A stretch of DNA of 64,000 nt from positions 122,617,655-122,681,654 of the forward strand of contig NC_045441.1 of the NCBI RefSeq assembly GCF_002776525.5, in the 5' to 3' direction. Numbering within the stretch: position 1 is the first letter of the stretch; each line of letters starts with the position of its first letter. The position numbers and the translations under genes were made by a program. This DNA comes from Piliocolobus tephrosceles. Its lineage: Eukaryota; Chordata; Mammalia; Primates; Cercopithecidae. The notes beneath the pieces are model-generated. The model made no database searches and was not told the origin of the DNA. It was given only the letters and a program-made list of their open reading frames with translations. Positions 1-12,400 of this stretch are shown here, one piece after another.

Positions 1-1115
1 AAAGAATCTCATGTTGAAAATTATCACTAGGTAAAGTAATAGAATTAACGGAGCAATCCAAAATGAGCTAAATAAGTTTCTTTGTGAGAATTCTTTTAGA
101 GATTAATTCTAGAATTCTTCTAGAGGCTTCATAATATATAGTAAAACTAATATTGCTGCTTAGATATTCTATGTCATCTTTTGTCCTCACTTTAGGTAAG
201 CCATATGTAAACCATAGCACCCTTTATCTTACTTTACATCACTTTGCTCATTTGGTGATTGTGTAGGTGTGAGTATGTGCACATGTGTAGACTTTTGTCA
301 GTTTCCTTCCTGCTAAATTTTAAGCTCATTGAAAGTAAGAACCATGTGATTAGCTTATTATTATGTACCCCGTACCTAGTGCTGTTCTTGGACATAATAG
401 GTGTTTAGTAACTACTAAATGAATAAATGAATATTTCTCATAACCTTGTACCCCACAAGCATTACTCATAAAAAGATATGCCTGGAATATTTAGAGGTAA
501 CATTATGTTTAGAGTCATAATATTGTATATTCGATGTAAGGTTTAGCACTATGAATAGAGTCAGTCAACAATCCCTAAAAATGTGATCAGCTTAACTCTT
601 GTTTCTTATATTCTCTCAGAGAGAAGCTAAACTTAAGAAAAGAGAGAGGGAAATCAGTAGATGGGACATTTAAAATCTTTAGCCTGTAACTTGACAAATG
701 ACTACCAAAATTCTCTAGAGGCAAAGCCTCTAGAAAGTCGGTTGGCTAGCACACAGAAAACGTTAAGGGAGTTCCCAAAGCTTCAGACTATATTAGTGAT
801 GGCAACCAGTTCAGCGAGGAAACAGCAGTGTTTTCCTAGGGCCAGAGCTCAGGATGGGGAGACACTGCCATGGTACCCTGTGGGGGAAGGCATGGGCTCC
901 ATGGACTCCAGTTACAGTTGGCAGGGAGAAGAACTTTAAAGACAGTGAGCTGAGCAGCCATGGAAGCTTCAGGGGATAGGGAGATGTTGGTAGGGAGTTG
1001 CTTTTTCAAGGGAGGACAGAATTTAGAAGTCGGTAGTCTGGGGAATGTAAACCAAAAATAAAATTCTGAGGCCCCCAGTCATTTGAATGGACTTCCTCCT
1101 CAGCCAAGACACTCT
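1..1115. other. Unique AT-rich DNA with an L2 3' end
   Basis: Mostly unassigned. Positions about 310-431 match the 3' end of a forward LINE-2: 'taagctcattgaaagtaagaa', then a run ending in 'aactactaaatgaataaatgaat'. No exon-like segment is supported; the short ORF at 661-939 has no recognisable feature. Confidence 0.55.
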
Positions 1116-1415
1116 TTTTTGTTTGTTTGAGACGGAGTCTCGCTCGCTTTGTCACCTAGGCTGGAGTGCAGTGGCGCAATCTTAGGCTCACTGCAACCTC
1201 TGCCTACTGGGTTCAAGCAATTCTCCTGTCTCAGCCTCCTGAGTAGCTGGGATTACAGGTGCACGCTGCCACACCCGGCTAACTTTTTGTGTTTTAGTAG
1301 AGACGGGGTATTACCATGTTGCCCAGGCTGGTCTCGAACTCCTAAGCTCAGGCAATCCATGTGCCTCAGTGTCCTAAAGTGCTGGGATTACAGGTGTGAG
1401 CCATCACGTCTGGCT
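1116..1415 (-). repeat. Alu (full-length, reversed)
   Basis: Reads T-rich tail, gagacggagtctcgctc, ctcactgcaacctc, gctgggattacaggt twice, ending in the reversed 5' end tctggctc. Both arms are present. A short possible target duplication (acactc) flanks it. Divergence suggests an older S-type copy. Confidence 0.95.
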
Positions 1416-1456
1416 CAATACACTCAACATTTAATCTGAAAGACTGGCTTAGGTCA

Positions 1457-1950
1457 TGATGGGAACATGGGCAGTTGGACATGCCCCATTATACCTCTCT
1501 AGCATTAGCATCAACACAGACTTTAAGTCTGAGGAGAAACATTTTACAGCCTATTCTGTGAAGCCTACTACCTGAAGGCTTCCTCTGCAAATAAGAGCTT
1601 TGATCTCCACAGCCCTTTCTCTTAACCCAGCCATTCCTTTCTCTTGATCCCAGGTCTTTAGCTAAACTCAACCAGTTGTCAACCAGAAAAATTTTAAAAT
1701 CTACCTATAATCTGGAACACCCTGCTTTGAGGTGTCCCACCTTTCTGGACCAGACCATTATATTTCCTAAATGTATTTGATTGATGTCTCATGCCTCCCT
1801 GAAATGTATAAAACCAAACTGCACCTCAACCATGTTGGGCACATGTTCTCAGGATCTCCTGAGGGTTGTGCCATGGGCCATGGTCACTAATATTTGACTC
1901 AGAATATATCTCTTCAAATATTTTACAGAGTTTGACTCTTTTTATCTACA
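1457..1950 (+). mobile_element. Probable solo LTR of an endogenous retrovirus
   Basis: The 3' half carries an LTR-like layout: a TATA-like box (gtataaaacc, about 1806), then 'ttgggcacatgttctcagga', 'tcctgagggttgtg' and a terminal 'tttgactctttttatctaca'. The 5' boundary at tgatggg is approximate. No internal retroviral sequence adjoins it, so it is a solo LTR. I believe it is class I (ERV1), but the subfamily is not assigned. Confidence 0.6.
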
Positions 1951-4314
1951 GGAAGGAGATATGAACACCCCTTTCCCGTAGATGTTTTCTGTTTGTGGTG
2001 ATGATGTTTTTCGTGTTAGGGAATTCAGCCTTGGCTATTCTATGTTCATTTTAACGTTAGTAACTTCATGCCCCAGTTGGAGGTTACATGTCTGTAATTG
2101 CCACAGAAGCAGCCCTGTGTGTTATGCCTGCAGCTAGCTCTGAATCTGTCAAGGAAAGAGCAAGTAAATATTTTCTTACAAATATAAAAGGAAGAGTTAA
2201 ACACTTATTGTTTGGAAACCAAACTGATAAGCATATTATATTGTCTGAGGCCCCAGAAATAAGCAAATTAATTACATGCAAATAAGTTGCTCATGAAGTG
2301 TGGGATAATAATAGTATCTGTTTGGATGTTTATGGCAAATTTATTTACATGGCTCAATTTTCTGCTAATTTTCCTGTGGAAAATAATAAATATTGGTTCC
2401 TTTTGCCTTTCTTTTAGAAACACTTCCTTGAAATGATGAAAACTGTTACCATGTCTTCCTATCTTTGCTTTGCCAAGGGCAGTTTTAAAGACAGTATTTG
2501 TAAATACATGGTGAAGAAAGAACTATTAATGAATGTAGGTTCTTTCTGCTGTAAACAGATGGTTGTCATCACCAACATCATTAAATAATACAGAGGTTCT
2601 TATTATTGAATATAAACATTCAATAGTTCAGTTGACTTCCTGTTGATCTTTTTCATGAACATCTTTTGATGTCAGCTTCTTGCTGAGCTTCAGACATTTC
2701 CTCTCTTAAGGTAAAACAGGGAACTGAGCAGTTTATATTGACAGTGTCATCCATGGTCTCTTTTTTCATTAATGAGTAATTGGATTCACCTTGAAAAGAT
2801 GGCTCTAAACTCTGCCTGGTGCTCCATACACTCTAAAGGAAACTTAGCATCCAATGTGACTCTCTTGATGTTCCCATATATATTTTTTTGAGGTATATCA
2901 AAGGTGATTTGATGAGTTGTTTTATTTTTTTCAAAATAATCATTTTTTTTGCAGTTCATTAAGTTGAATTGTATGTCAGTCACCTCATAAGCTAGGGGAT
3001 GAGTGTGGGAATGAGTCTTCCGCTGGGATGAAGAGTGTTTGTTTTTGTATCCAACTTTATAGGCTGTGCTTCTCCACTCCCAGCCTTTGTGAGCCACAGC
3101 TGTACTGGGTTACTATTTTATTTGTTTGCTGTCTATATGCTAAGGCTCAAGCATTGACATTACCTCTGTGCATTTTCATCAGCAACTCTGACATTTTGAC
3201 ATGACAAGCTTGAAACTATTATCTTTATTTGGAATGCCAGATACCATGATCTGTTGTTCACAAAACAGGAAGTAGAATGGAAATGGATTTTTGTTTTAAT
3301 TTTTGGTAGAGCAAGAATTTTAACATCTGGTCAGAAAGGAAAACAGCAATTTGTATCTTGGATTAGCTTTTATCAGCTACTCTGTAACCTCATTTCTGTC
3401 ATCTGTAAGTACGCTGGGGTGCAGGGAGATGTGAGGTTGGCACAGGAAGGTTCAACCACCAAACTCTGTACTCTATAAATTAACATCTTGTTTTTGCATG
3501 GGCTCTCTTTGCCAGTTTTCTCCATCACTTGCCGTGGCAGAGATGAGAGTTTGGGAGGCTGGTGGCCAAATATTTTCTTACTGTATTTCCAGTGGGTAAG
3601 GGGTGGTACCACACACACCTTGGGTATTCCATTGTTCTTCCTTTCAGTTTGAGGTTCCCATGTAGAAAAATTATACTGTGTTTTGATAATCTGATTAACA
3701 GAAGGAGAAAAATCAATTGGTAGATTTTGAGGAGAGAATCAATTTCCTTATTACAGCAAAAGATGAGAGACATAACTACTTGTGTTTGCAAATTATTTAC
3801 TTCAGTCTGTGATGCTTTCAAGAGTTTGAGAAATAGGGTATTTAACTTCTCAACTTATGACTGATAGGATCATGGTAAAAGTGCTCCAGCCTAATGGAAG
3901 CTTAAAAATGCAGCTCTCAGAATTGCTAGATCACACTTGACAGTGATTTGTATGTCTACAGCTTATTAAACCTCAGCATAGAGAATGTCCTGATTTAAAA
4001 TTTTTCAATTTTATTCACTTGGTCTGATGTGAGGAGCAGCCATCCTTCCTGTTGTCTTGTGTAGTCGAATGTAAATTTCTCAGCTACAGTTAAATTTCTG
4101 ATCAAGGCCAACCACACTGAGTGTTAAGGAGTTCTTCCTTGGATTTCTCAATCTGAGAATTGCTAACATTTCACCTTTGACTTTGTTCACTATTGACATC
4201 TAAATGCCATTTGTTATTCCAGTAGCCATAAGCATTTGCCACCAAGTAGAGCACATGCCTTAGAGTGATCAGGAATAAACAATGTCAGAACAAATGGTCA
4301 TCACTCTGTGCTAA
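1951..4314. other. Unique intergenic or intronic DNA
   Basis: No Alu, L1 or LTR is recognisable here. Short ORFs on both strands (for example near 2086-2285 and 2786-3097) overlap each other and carry no motif. The segment 3803-3848 is the apparent donor of a 46-bp copy found at 5435-5480. Confidence 0.55.
3803..3848 (+). repeat. 46-bp direct repeat, copy 1 (apparent donor)
   Basis: Starts cagtctgtgatgctttcaag and ends atagggtatttaactt. It is identical over 46 bp to 5435-5480. Here it lies in unique sequence with no break. Confidence 0.95.
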
Positions 4315-4361
4315 TATTCTATTCTATTCTGTTCTGTTCTGTTCTGCTCTACTCTATTCTT
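4315..4361 (+). repeat. Pentanucleotide repeat (TTCTA/TTCTG)
   Basis: About nine units of ttcta, ttctg and variants in tandem (attctattctattctgttctg...). Interrupted, low complexity. Confidence 0.9.
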
Positions 4362-5210
4362 ATTTTATTGTAATCCTTAGAGCATATCCAGCTTTGGCTA
4401 GTTGTGCACAAACTCAATGCTTAGAAATTTGCTCTTGTAGAATTTATAAATCAGGAAACGGATTCAATAGTTGTGGCTTGAAGACTTGTTTAGTATAATA
4501 TTCGGGTTCCTTCAGTTATATTCTACATCAGTGTGTTTTCTGGTATGCCACTTGCTTTCTTTTATGCCACAAACATCTATTGGTGCTTATTGTAGATGTT
4601 AAATTTTGAGCCACGGTATACCAGAACTTATTAAAGTTAATTTTGGTAAAATTGCTTGCAGTAAGTATCATCATTTTTCTTAATTTTTTTTTCATTTTCT
4701 TTTTCCCTTTTTCCCTGATCAAAAGTTACCTTATGACAGATGTGTAGATTAGAAATTCTTATAATGAGTCAAACGTTGACTAGAGGAGGATTATGGAAAT
4801 ATTGATGCCTTGGAAAGGCTGAAGTTGCAGGGAAAGTATTAAGCAAGAGAGGCATGGTTTGAGAAAAGGGATTGAAGTGATTAACAGCATGGGTTGGAAG
4901 AAAATGATGAAGGAGAAGTAGTGAGGATATTGATTTAGTAAAATGAAAGGGCACTGAAACAACGAAGTCTTAGAATATTAGAGAAAGAATTGATGGAAAC
5001 ATGACTTTTCATATTTTGTTTGAATCAATCTTAATGATGTTTATTTTGGATCTAAAATAATGAACCAAGTGTAAGACTGCTTTGAAATCACAATCTGAAC
5101 ATTATTTTAAACATTTCACTAGCAAATCATCTGCTTTCTGTTTTACTATGCTGTTTTCTAACTTTGCTAAGATAATTGATTCTGTTACATATTAGGACCT
5201 AAATTTTTCC
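4362..5210. other. Unique AT-rich DNA
   Basis: No repeat family or exon recognised. Pyrimidine- and A-rich tracts near 4680-4710. Confidence 0.5.
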
Positions 5211-5630
5211 ATAATTTTTAATTTTTTAAAATTAAAATTATTGCAATACAATTCACATACAAGTCACCATTTTAAAGAATATAACTCAATAGGTTTTAGT
5301 ATATTCACAAGGTTATGCAACTATCGCCACTGTCTAATTCCAGAACATGTTTTTCACTCCAGAAAGAAAACTGGCCATTAGCAATCACTCACCATTACTA
5401 GTCACTCCCATTCCCGCTTCTCTTCAGCCTTTGGCAGTCTGTGATGCTTTCAAGAGTTTGAGAAATAGGGTATTTAACTTTCTATCTCTGTAGATTTGTC
5501 TATTCTGGACATTTCATGTAAATGGAATCATACAGTATATGGCCTTTCTGACTAGCTTTCATTTAGCGTAATGTTTTCAAGGTTCATCCATGTTATAGTA
5601 TGGCAGTACCTAATTTCTTTTTATTGCTTA
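5211..5630 (-). mobile_element. L1M fragment, reversed (part 1)
   Basis: Matches the reversed 3' portion of an old mammalian L1: 'aattcacatacaagtcaccattttaa', 'ggacatttcatgtaaatgg', 'aatcatacagtatatggcc', 'ttcaaggttcatccatgtt'. Its order matches the consensus except at 5435-5480, where about 11 bp of expected L1 sequence is replaced by a copy of DNA from 3803-3848. It continues at 6347 after an LTR insertion. Confidence 0.85.
5435..5480 (+). repeat. 46-bp direct repeat, copy 2 (inserted in L1)
   Basis: Identical to 3803-3848. It sits between L1 'cagcctttgg' and 'tctatctctgtagatttg', where the L1 consensus would read roughly 'caaccactaatctactt'. Two or three shared bases on the left (ca) and about four on the right (actt) suggest microhomology at the joins. 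Confidence 0.9.
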
Positions 5631-5636
5631 ATAATA

Positions 5637-6340
5637 AGACAGGAGAATTCCCTTGACCCCCTCATGGGACTTGTGATGGGGGTGTGGCCTGCTTACTGGG
5701 CTGCTGCTGTGCTCAAACCTCTTGAGGAATGGGGAACACGCAGGCGAGTGGGTCAGGGCTGGGACAAGTGCTTTTGGGCTCCAGCCCCATGGCAGTGTCT
5801 AGGGGTGTGTTAAAATTAATGCTCTTTTAGCAGTTGCTATCTGTGAACAGCTAAGTGTTAACAAGCTCAGTGGAGAGTCAGGGCGACAGCCTTTTACACC
5901 ATGCCTTCTTGGTACCTGAGTTCTTGTCTAGCATCCAGGAACAATCAGGTCACATGGACTTGAAGGATGTAGAGATTTTATTGAGTGATGGAAGTGGCTG
6001 TCAGCGGGATGGGGAGAAGGAAAGGAAGTGGAGTGGGAAGAGGATCTTCCCTCATCTCCGACCGTCCCCAGCTGAACTCCTCTTGACCTTCAGATGCTTC
6101 TTCTCTTTTCTCCTTCTCTGGTGCACTGCTCTGTTCCTCTGCCAGTGGGGTTTGGGGTTTTTATGGGTACAGGATGGGGGGTGTGGCGGGCCAGGGTGGT
6201 TTTGGAAAAGGCAACATTTGAGCGGGAAAACAGGGATAACTCTTCCCATTTAGGGCGGTGGTTTCCAGGCTTGTGGGTGGGGCCTTTGCTGGGGAACTGC
6301 CTTCTTCTATCTAATATTTCCCTGCCTCCTGTCCATATCA
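5637..6340 (-). mobile_element. Solo LTR inserted in L1M, reversed
   Basis: A 704-bp GC-richer block interrupts the L1 and is flanked by ataata at 5631-5636 and 6341-6346. On the minus strand it has a TATA-like box (cccataaaaacc, from about 6155-6168) and an AATAAA signal (about 5973), the usual U3-R layout. It ends in CA, but the other end reads AG rather than TG, so the exact border may be off by a few bases. No gag, pol or env sequence is attached. The target AT repeat makes a 4-, 5- or 6-bp duplication equally possible, so the retroviral class is uncertain. ORFs inside it (5855-6253) are not genes. Confidence 0.75.
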
Positions 6341-6346
6341 ATAATA

Positions 6347-6625
6347 TTCCATTATATGGACATTTTGTTTATCCATTCATCAGTTGGTGAACATCTGGGT
6401 TGATTCCACATTTTTGCTGTTATTAATAATGCTGCTATAAAAATTTGCATGCAAGTCTTTCTGTGAATATTTGTTTACAATTTTGCTATACCTAGGAATG
6501 GAATTGTTGGGTCATATCGTAACTTTGTGTTTATCTTCCTGAGGAACTGCCAAACTGTTTTCCAAAGCAGCTGTATCATTTTATATTCCACCACACATAT
6601 TGGGCATATTATTTGAAATGTAACT
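6347..6625 (-). mobile_element. L1M fragment, reversed (part 2)
   Basis: Continuation of the L1 after the LTR: 'attccattatatggacattttg', 'tttatccattcatcagttgg', 'aataatgctgctataaa', 'gaggaactgccaaactgtttt'. The join at ataatattcc restores the consensus order. Confidence 0.85.
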
Positions 6626-6764
6626 GATATACTAACACAAAATAGGTTTACCCTTTCTGTCTTGCCTTTTGGACATCATATATACTGGAATGAGTTATTG
6701 TCTGGTACTTTGAAAGGCCCTAAAGTTGTAGAACTTGAGAGGTTCTAATGAATCCATCTTTCTG

Positions 6765-6890
6765 CTGGAATGGAAAATCCCTGAGGTCAGGTGCCTCGTC
6801 CGTTTTGTTCACTTCTGTATCTACTCCACCTATGTCAGCACTGTAAATACTAGGTGCTCAGCCAGTTTTACTGAATAAGTGAATCTAATC
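6765..6890 (+). repeat. L2 3' end (forward)
   Basis: Reads 'ccctgaggtcaggtgcctcg', 'tctgtatctactccacc', 'aaatactaggtgctcagcc', 'actgaataagtgaat', the decayed 3' end of LINE-2. Confidence 0.65.
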
Positions 6891-6894
6891 AAAC

Positions 6895-7030
6895 TCCTCT
6901 GTTTCATAATGAGAAAAATGATGCCCAGAGATGTCAGGTAACTTTCTAAAGGTCACTAAGGAATTTAGTGGTAGAACAAGGACTAGAATTCTGGTCCTGA
7001 TTTCCTTGCCAAATTCTTGCCATCATAGTC
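6895..7030 (-). repeat. MIR fragment (reversed)
   Basis: 'aatgagaaaaatgatgcccagag', 'gtaactttctaaaggtcact' and 'ttagtggtagaacaaggact' follow the reversed MIR core (gatgaggaaactgaggcacagag ... ggtcacacagctagtaagtgg). Confidence 0.6.
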
Positions 7031-8099
7031 ATCTTGAATTCACTATTCTTCCTGAACTTTGTGGTCCATTGCTGACCTGATACAGAATTTTCTGACAGTT
7101 TTATAGCTGTGCTTTGGGGGTTTATCGACATTTAATGAGTGTTTTTGTTCTTGTGAAGTGATTTACATGTTTACTGCTGAGGTTAGCATTCATAACAAGA
7201 AAAAAATATTTAAATGACTGCATTTTACCCAGGGAAGATAAATTACAGTTGCCTATCAATAAATAGATAACTTTCATTGCTGCCAAGATTATTAGATTGT
7301 GGAAGGCAATAAATTTGTACCCTCCCTTGTGAGTCACTTGCCTTAAAAATTTCACAACTAATTATCTGAAAGTGAGACAGGTTAGTACAGGTTTGCTATC
7401 TATCTACTGGTATTCTTTTCTTTGCTAATCAACCTTGCGGATGGCAGAATCCATTTTATCAGCCTTTCCTCCTTATTCTGCTCTTCCAGAGTAATATATG
7501 TGTAAATTAAATGTAGCATAGCTTAAGTAAGCATAGATTACCCTGTATCTGAGGCATTGTTCTTAGAGCCACATTTGCATGTTAAATGGAGTTGTGTGCC
7601 ATGAGGGATAGGTTTATAGACTGGACCCCTAATGGAGTTGAGAATCGTGCAAAATCTGTAGACTACAGGTAGACATCGAGAGCCTTTGAATGCAGAGAGC
7701 ATATATTTCATTTCCTTTTGACAAAGACTTTATTTTATAAGGCTTTATGTGAAACAGTGTGTTCAATTACCTTAGTTAAAACTCATTCCAGGAAGCAGAC
7801 TGTTAAAATATTACTTGAAAGTACTGAGATTTCCCTCTTTTTGTAACTTTTGATCAACTGATTGATACCTGATATTTAAAGTAACACGTTTAAAAGATTC
7901 CTGAATTTTGTTGTATCTGTGAGAGATATTCTAGGAGGATCATAAGTCTATTATGATCATAATTGTGTTTCTGGTCTACTCTATCCCTTTAGTGTTGGGA
8001 GTTGAGAATGGGATAATATAAAAGAATCCTTTTGGTTCAGGTAAAAAAGGCATTTTTAGAGAGTTAGCATGGGACAGTCAGGAAAAAGCAAAACAGGCT
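7031..8099. other. Unique AT-rich DNA
   Basis: Nothing assignable seen; contains a small hairpin (atcataagtctattatgat, about 7939). Confidence 0.5.
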
Positions 8100-8290
8100 T
8101 TTATTTAGAAGACTCGTGTTCAAATTCTGGCTCTACATCTAATTAGTTATATAACTTTATTAACTTTACCAAGGCTCACTTTACTCATTTGTAAAATGTG
8201 GACAATAATAATAAGTCCTACATGACAACATAGCTTTGTACTTTGTGAGCTAATGTATGGGACACACAGTAGGCATTTAATAGCTGATAG
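8100..8290 (+). repeat. MIR (forward)
   Basis: 'gtgttcaaattctggctctac', 'actcatttgtaaaatgtgga', 'aataataataagtcctacat' and 'acacacagtaggcatttaata' follow the MIR consensus in order. Confidence 0.8.
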
Positions 8291-9029
8291 TGAAATCTGA
8301 ACCTGGGGTTCACTGGACCTTCTTAAGAAAATTTTGGTAAATAGATATATAAATATGTGTCATATTTATATAATATACATATTCCTCTCCCCCCTTTATA
8401 TCTGCATTCCATGTCTTGTTTCCAGTAGGATTTAACTGGTATGTGATTGACAAGTTAACTTTTAAATGTATGTAATAGCCAGAGCCTTTTAAAGTTATCT
8501 TAAAATGTTCACTGTAAAGCTTTGTTAATGGCTGCTCTAAATCTGTTTGTCAAGTGCTTTCCACTCTCTTCCAGTTTCTGCTAATGCCACTACTATTACT
8601 TACTACATTATCCAAGTTGGAAACCTTGGTGTGATCTTTCCTGCTTTTTCTTTTCTTTGTAATTCTGCTGTCTAGCAGGCTATTTGTATGCAAAACTAAT
8701 ACTGCATAAAATATTGTTGATGCCGATGTAAGGTAGACAGTTTAGCAAGTACATGGACTTGAAACACTAGAGTATACTAAGCAGTACTCTATAGCTGTAA
8801 TGTATTACCCTTTGTCAACAGATTTCTGAGGCATCAATGAAACTCCTAATCATGTCCATTTATACAATATAATACCAATTTTACAGTTTTTTCTGCTTAA
8901 TTCTCATTCTTATTTTCTAATGGTACTATAAATGGCAGACTTATGTAAAACTAGGACATATTTACTTAGATGATGAGATCTTGTTATTACATAAGCAGCA
9001 GGATACCAGATGTGGTAAACAAATAACCT
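8291..9029. other. Unique AT-rich DNA
   Basis: AT-rich tract at 8340-8390; otherwise no recognised element. Confidence 0.5.
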
Positions 9030-9497
9030 CTAGCAGCCTGAATGGAAGGATGCGGTAGGTTAGATTATTGTTCAGCAAATATTCATTCCCTAACCCACCC
9101 CACCCCCAGCAGCCCCCCACCCAACCAGTGAGAGCGGTCTGTTTCCTCATCCAATTGCTCTTGGGCTTGGTCGTGTGACTTGCTATAACCAATGGAATGT
9201 TAGCAAATATGCCACTAGCAAAGGCTTGAAATAAGCTTGTGCAGTTGGACTTGGTCTTTGTACTTCTATTGTTTGCCGTGAGAAGAACATGCTTCTAGTA
9301 GCTGCTAATTCAAGGAGGATGAAAAGCACTGGCTCTGGACCTGATCTGCAGGTTGGTACCAAGCCCAGTGTAGTCCAGCCTACAGCCAAGTCCCAGATAA
9401 TGAGCATATATATGAGCAAGGAAGATATACTTGTTGTATGCTGCTGAGTTTTGAGGTGGTTTGTTACTCAGTATTGTGGCGGTAGCCAACAAATACA
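9030..9497 (+). mobile_element. MaLR-type LTR (MLT1-like), decayed
   Basis: 'ggcttggtcgtgtgacttgc', 'accaatggaatgttagc' and the terminal 'ctgagttttgaggtggtttg' plus 'tagccaacaaataca' match the order of MLT1-class LTRs. Borders are approximate. Confidence 0.6.
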
Positions 9498-12400
9498 AAA
9501 GGATATTCATTTCTTTTAAAGACTTTACTTGGGCACTGTTGTGAAAGCTGTAGCTTTCCATGTAGCATCAAGAACTTTACTGTTCAATGGCACCTATTTT
9601 AATGCCAATTTTGTCTCTGGTTACTGGCAAAACTGTTTAGGATTGAAAGCTCAGTTTAAAGAAATGCTTACAATTCAGATGGGAAGAAGAGTGCTGGTTG
9701 ACCCTGTCTATCTCCACAAACCTGTCTGTACTTGGAAGTTGTTTCTAGGAAAGTATAATGGCCAGTGGCTCTTTTTTGTTGTTGTTGGATCAGATAGTTG
9801 TATGTCCTTAGTGGTACAAAGGGCGGTGAATACACAAAGATAGTGTCTTTAATTATGGAAAGAGCCTATTAAAATTCCATTTTGTCTTAAGAAGTAAACA
9901 TATAAAGGAATCTGGAGGAGGCCAAACGCCTCTTTAAAATAATGATTGTCTTGGGCTAATTCCTTTACTGTGCCTTCAGCATCATTAGATGCCAATCCTA
10001 CTGTGTAGGTTCATTTGCAAACAAAACTGATTAGAGACTGGAGGCTGTGTGCATGAGACTTCCCTAAAGCAGTTTTCAGAAACCTGCACATTGTTTAAAC
10101 TGGTTACCCTCAGTACTACTTTTATTTATTTTCTCTCTACATGGGGGAAAAAAAGAAGGTTGTTTATTTCTAAGGGTATTAGAACCCATTCTTCAAAAGA
10201 GAATACTGAAAAAAGAGAAAAAAGGATATTGTGTAAAAGCTCAGAAGGTTTTCAGAATTTCCCTTTTTTGCCCATTATAAACATGATCTTTCCCTTTGCT
10301 CTGAGCTCCCCCCTCTGGCATTCATGGTATATTTCTCTTTCTAATACTACAAACTTCAGAGCTCCCCCTCCAAGTCATTTTGCAAATCCTCTAGACTGTA
10401 AAGTAATGATAGGGGCTGCTTTTATTTCCCAGAGTTTGTGGTGGGGGTGGATTGATAAATGTAGAGGAATTGCTGGCAACATTTATTAACTTTTAATTTG
10501 GTGCAGAAAAAATCGGAAACCAAGTACCATACACCATTGATGTTGCTTCAAAGATACTTTGAGCTTGTTTAACCATTTTTTAAAGCTTGTGTGCCAGGAC
10601 TGAAATGAGGTGCCTTTTACACAGACTTCAGGATTGTGGTGTCATAATAGATAAATCCATGTATCTGTTTGTTTTTGTAATTAAAGCTTTATTCTTCCTC
10701 TTTTTTGTCTTCAATGGCTATCTTTGTTCTGATAGAGACTGATTGCTTTATTGTAAGTAAACTCCTAACTATTGTGTGATAGTGTCTTTAAAAAGAAGAC
10801 TGGTGATGCCTAATTTATTAGCACCATCTAGGAATCTGATTTTCAATATGGCTTAATTTTCCAGAAAATAAAGTCTCTCCCCTTTAAGCACTAAAGGTTG
10901 TATTTTAACATCTTTAATGGAAATTTTATAAAATCTATTTCTCAGATTTGGTCCTTTTGTCACAATATAGTGAGCACATTCAGACTTTTTTGGTAACTGA
11001 AGGGCTGTCATTTTGAACCTGGTTAATGGATGCTTTGGTTGCACTTTTGCACACTACCCTTTATTGAATGTATTGTGATATGTCAGAGGTCATCTTGTCA
11101 CTTGTGAAGGCATGGACAATGTTCCACCGTGCTGAACCAGTCCCAGACTTCATTAAAAAAAAAAAAAAAAAAAAAATCTTCCTTGTTGACTCTTCATGCC
11201 CTCTGTCTTTCCCTTGCTTTTTGGGGTAGGTTATCATGTCTAGCTATTGATTGTGTCTGTTTCAGACAAGCTCCTCTTGCTAAGTTGCTCAACTATTGTG
11301 GTATGAGCTACAAAGGCAGAGAACCAAGGTGGTTAGAATTGTGTGTAGAGTAAGCGACCAGAGAGCACTCTGTGGCATCATGCCCATGAATTCTCAGTTA
11401 TGGATTGTATAACATAAGGAAATTTTTCCCCTGGAAATGTCCTTTTTTTCTTAATTTTCTCTTCTTTAGTTTCTGCTATTCTTACTAGTCCAGGCTGCCA
11501 GGTAAATTAGGTGTTATTCTGTTAAAAATGGCAATCAAATGATACCCAAAACACTTTTATTGTAGAAGTCTTTATCCTAGTCCCATCCATCTGTATTTGT
11601 GTTCCTTAAGTTTTAGCTATTCCATGAAGATCCATTTCTGGGAAAAATGCTCCATTATCTAGTGATCTGTTAATTTCTAGAAGTGTCTAGGTTAGGGTTA
11701 AAGTTACTGCTGTTTATTTTGCCACCTGGATTGTGCTGAATGGATAAGTGAATGAATAAATATGCTTCTTTTGGTACTGAAGGACGTGGGTTTTTTCTTT
11801 TGTGTGTGTGTGATTAAATATTTGGTTACTTTTTTTTTCTCTTAATTTGTTCTTGTCCTTTATTCCTTAGAGCCACATAAGGAAGGACAGGGTGAAAGAA
11901 TTTGAATTATCTCAGTTTTTTTTTTTTTTTTTTTAAGTAGATAGAATTTGCTCTTGCTATTCATTTCAAGAAATTGGTGCTCTTGCATCAGCCTGCTTGT
12001 TTTTGAAAGATGTTTTTCTTGGTATCCATACAAACTAACTATATGAACTGTATCAAACCCAGAGTGGTGTGGGCCTTCCTTGTGCTGCCTTCTGACTGTT
12101 TCAGCTGCTGTGTCTGTACTTGCCCTTCTATGTGCCCTGAGCTCTGCCCTCTGACTGAGAAGATCTAGAATTTGACTGTCCTCTTTAGGCCAGAGCTATC
12201 ATTACTCATATAAATGATATTCTTTTTGAGATAGCTTTCTTCCTTTCATCTTTATTTGGCATCAAAACTAATAAATGATGAAACTAACTTCCTTTCCAGT
12301 AATTAGAACCTTTCTCTTATTCTCTTTTTTGTCTCTCTTTTCCTCAGTGAAGGCAGTGTGGTGTTAAAAAAAAAAAAAAAACCCTAATATTATTCATATC

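Noticed and set aside
1149..1439. Protein-like ORFs of 'LECSGAISAH' or 'SWDYR' type, here and at other Alus
   Set aside because: These are the usual translations of reversed Alu sequence, not genes.
5855..6253. 132-codon ORF
   Set aside because: Entirely inside a solo LTR.
10049..10489. 146-codon ORF
   Set aside because: AT-rich, no domain, no splice or promoter context; expected by chance in 64 kb.
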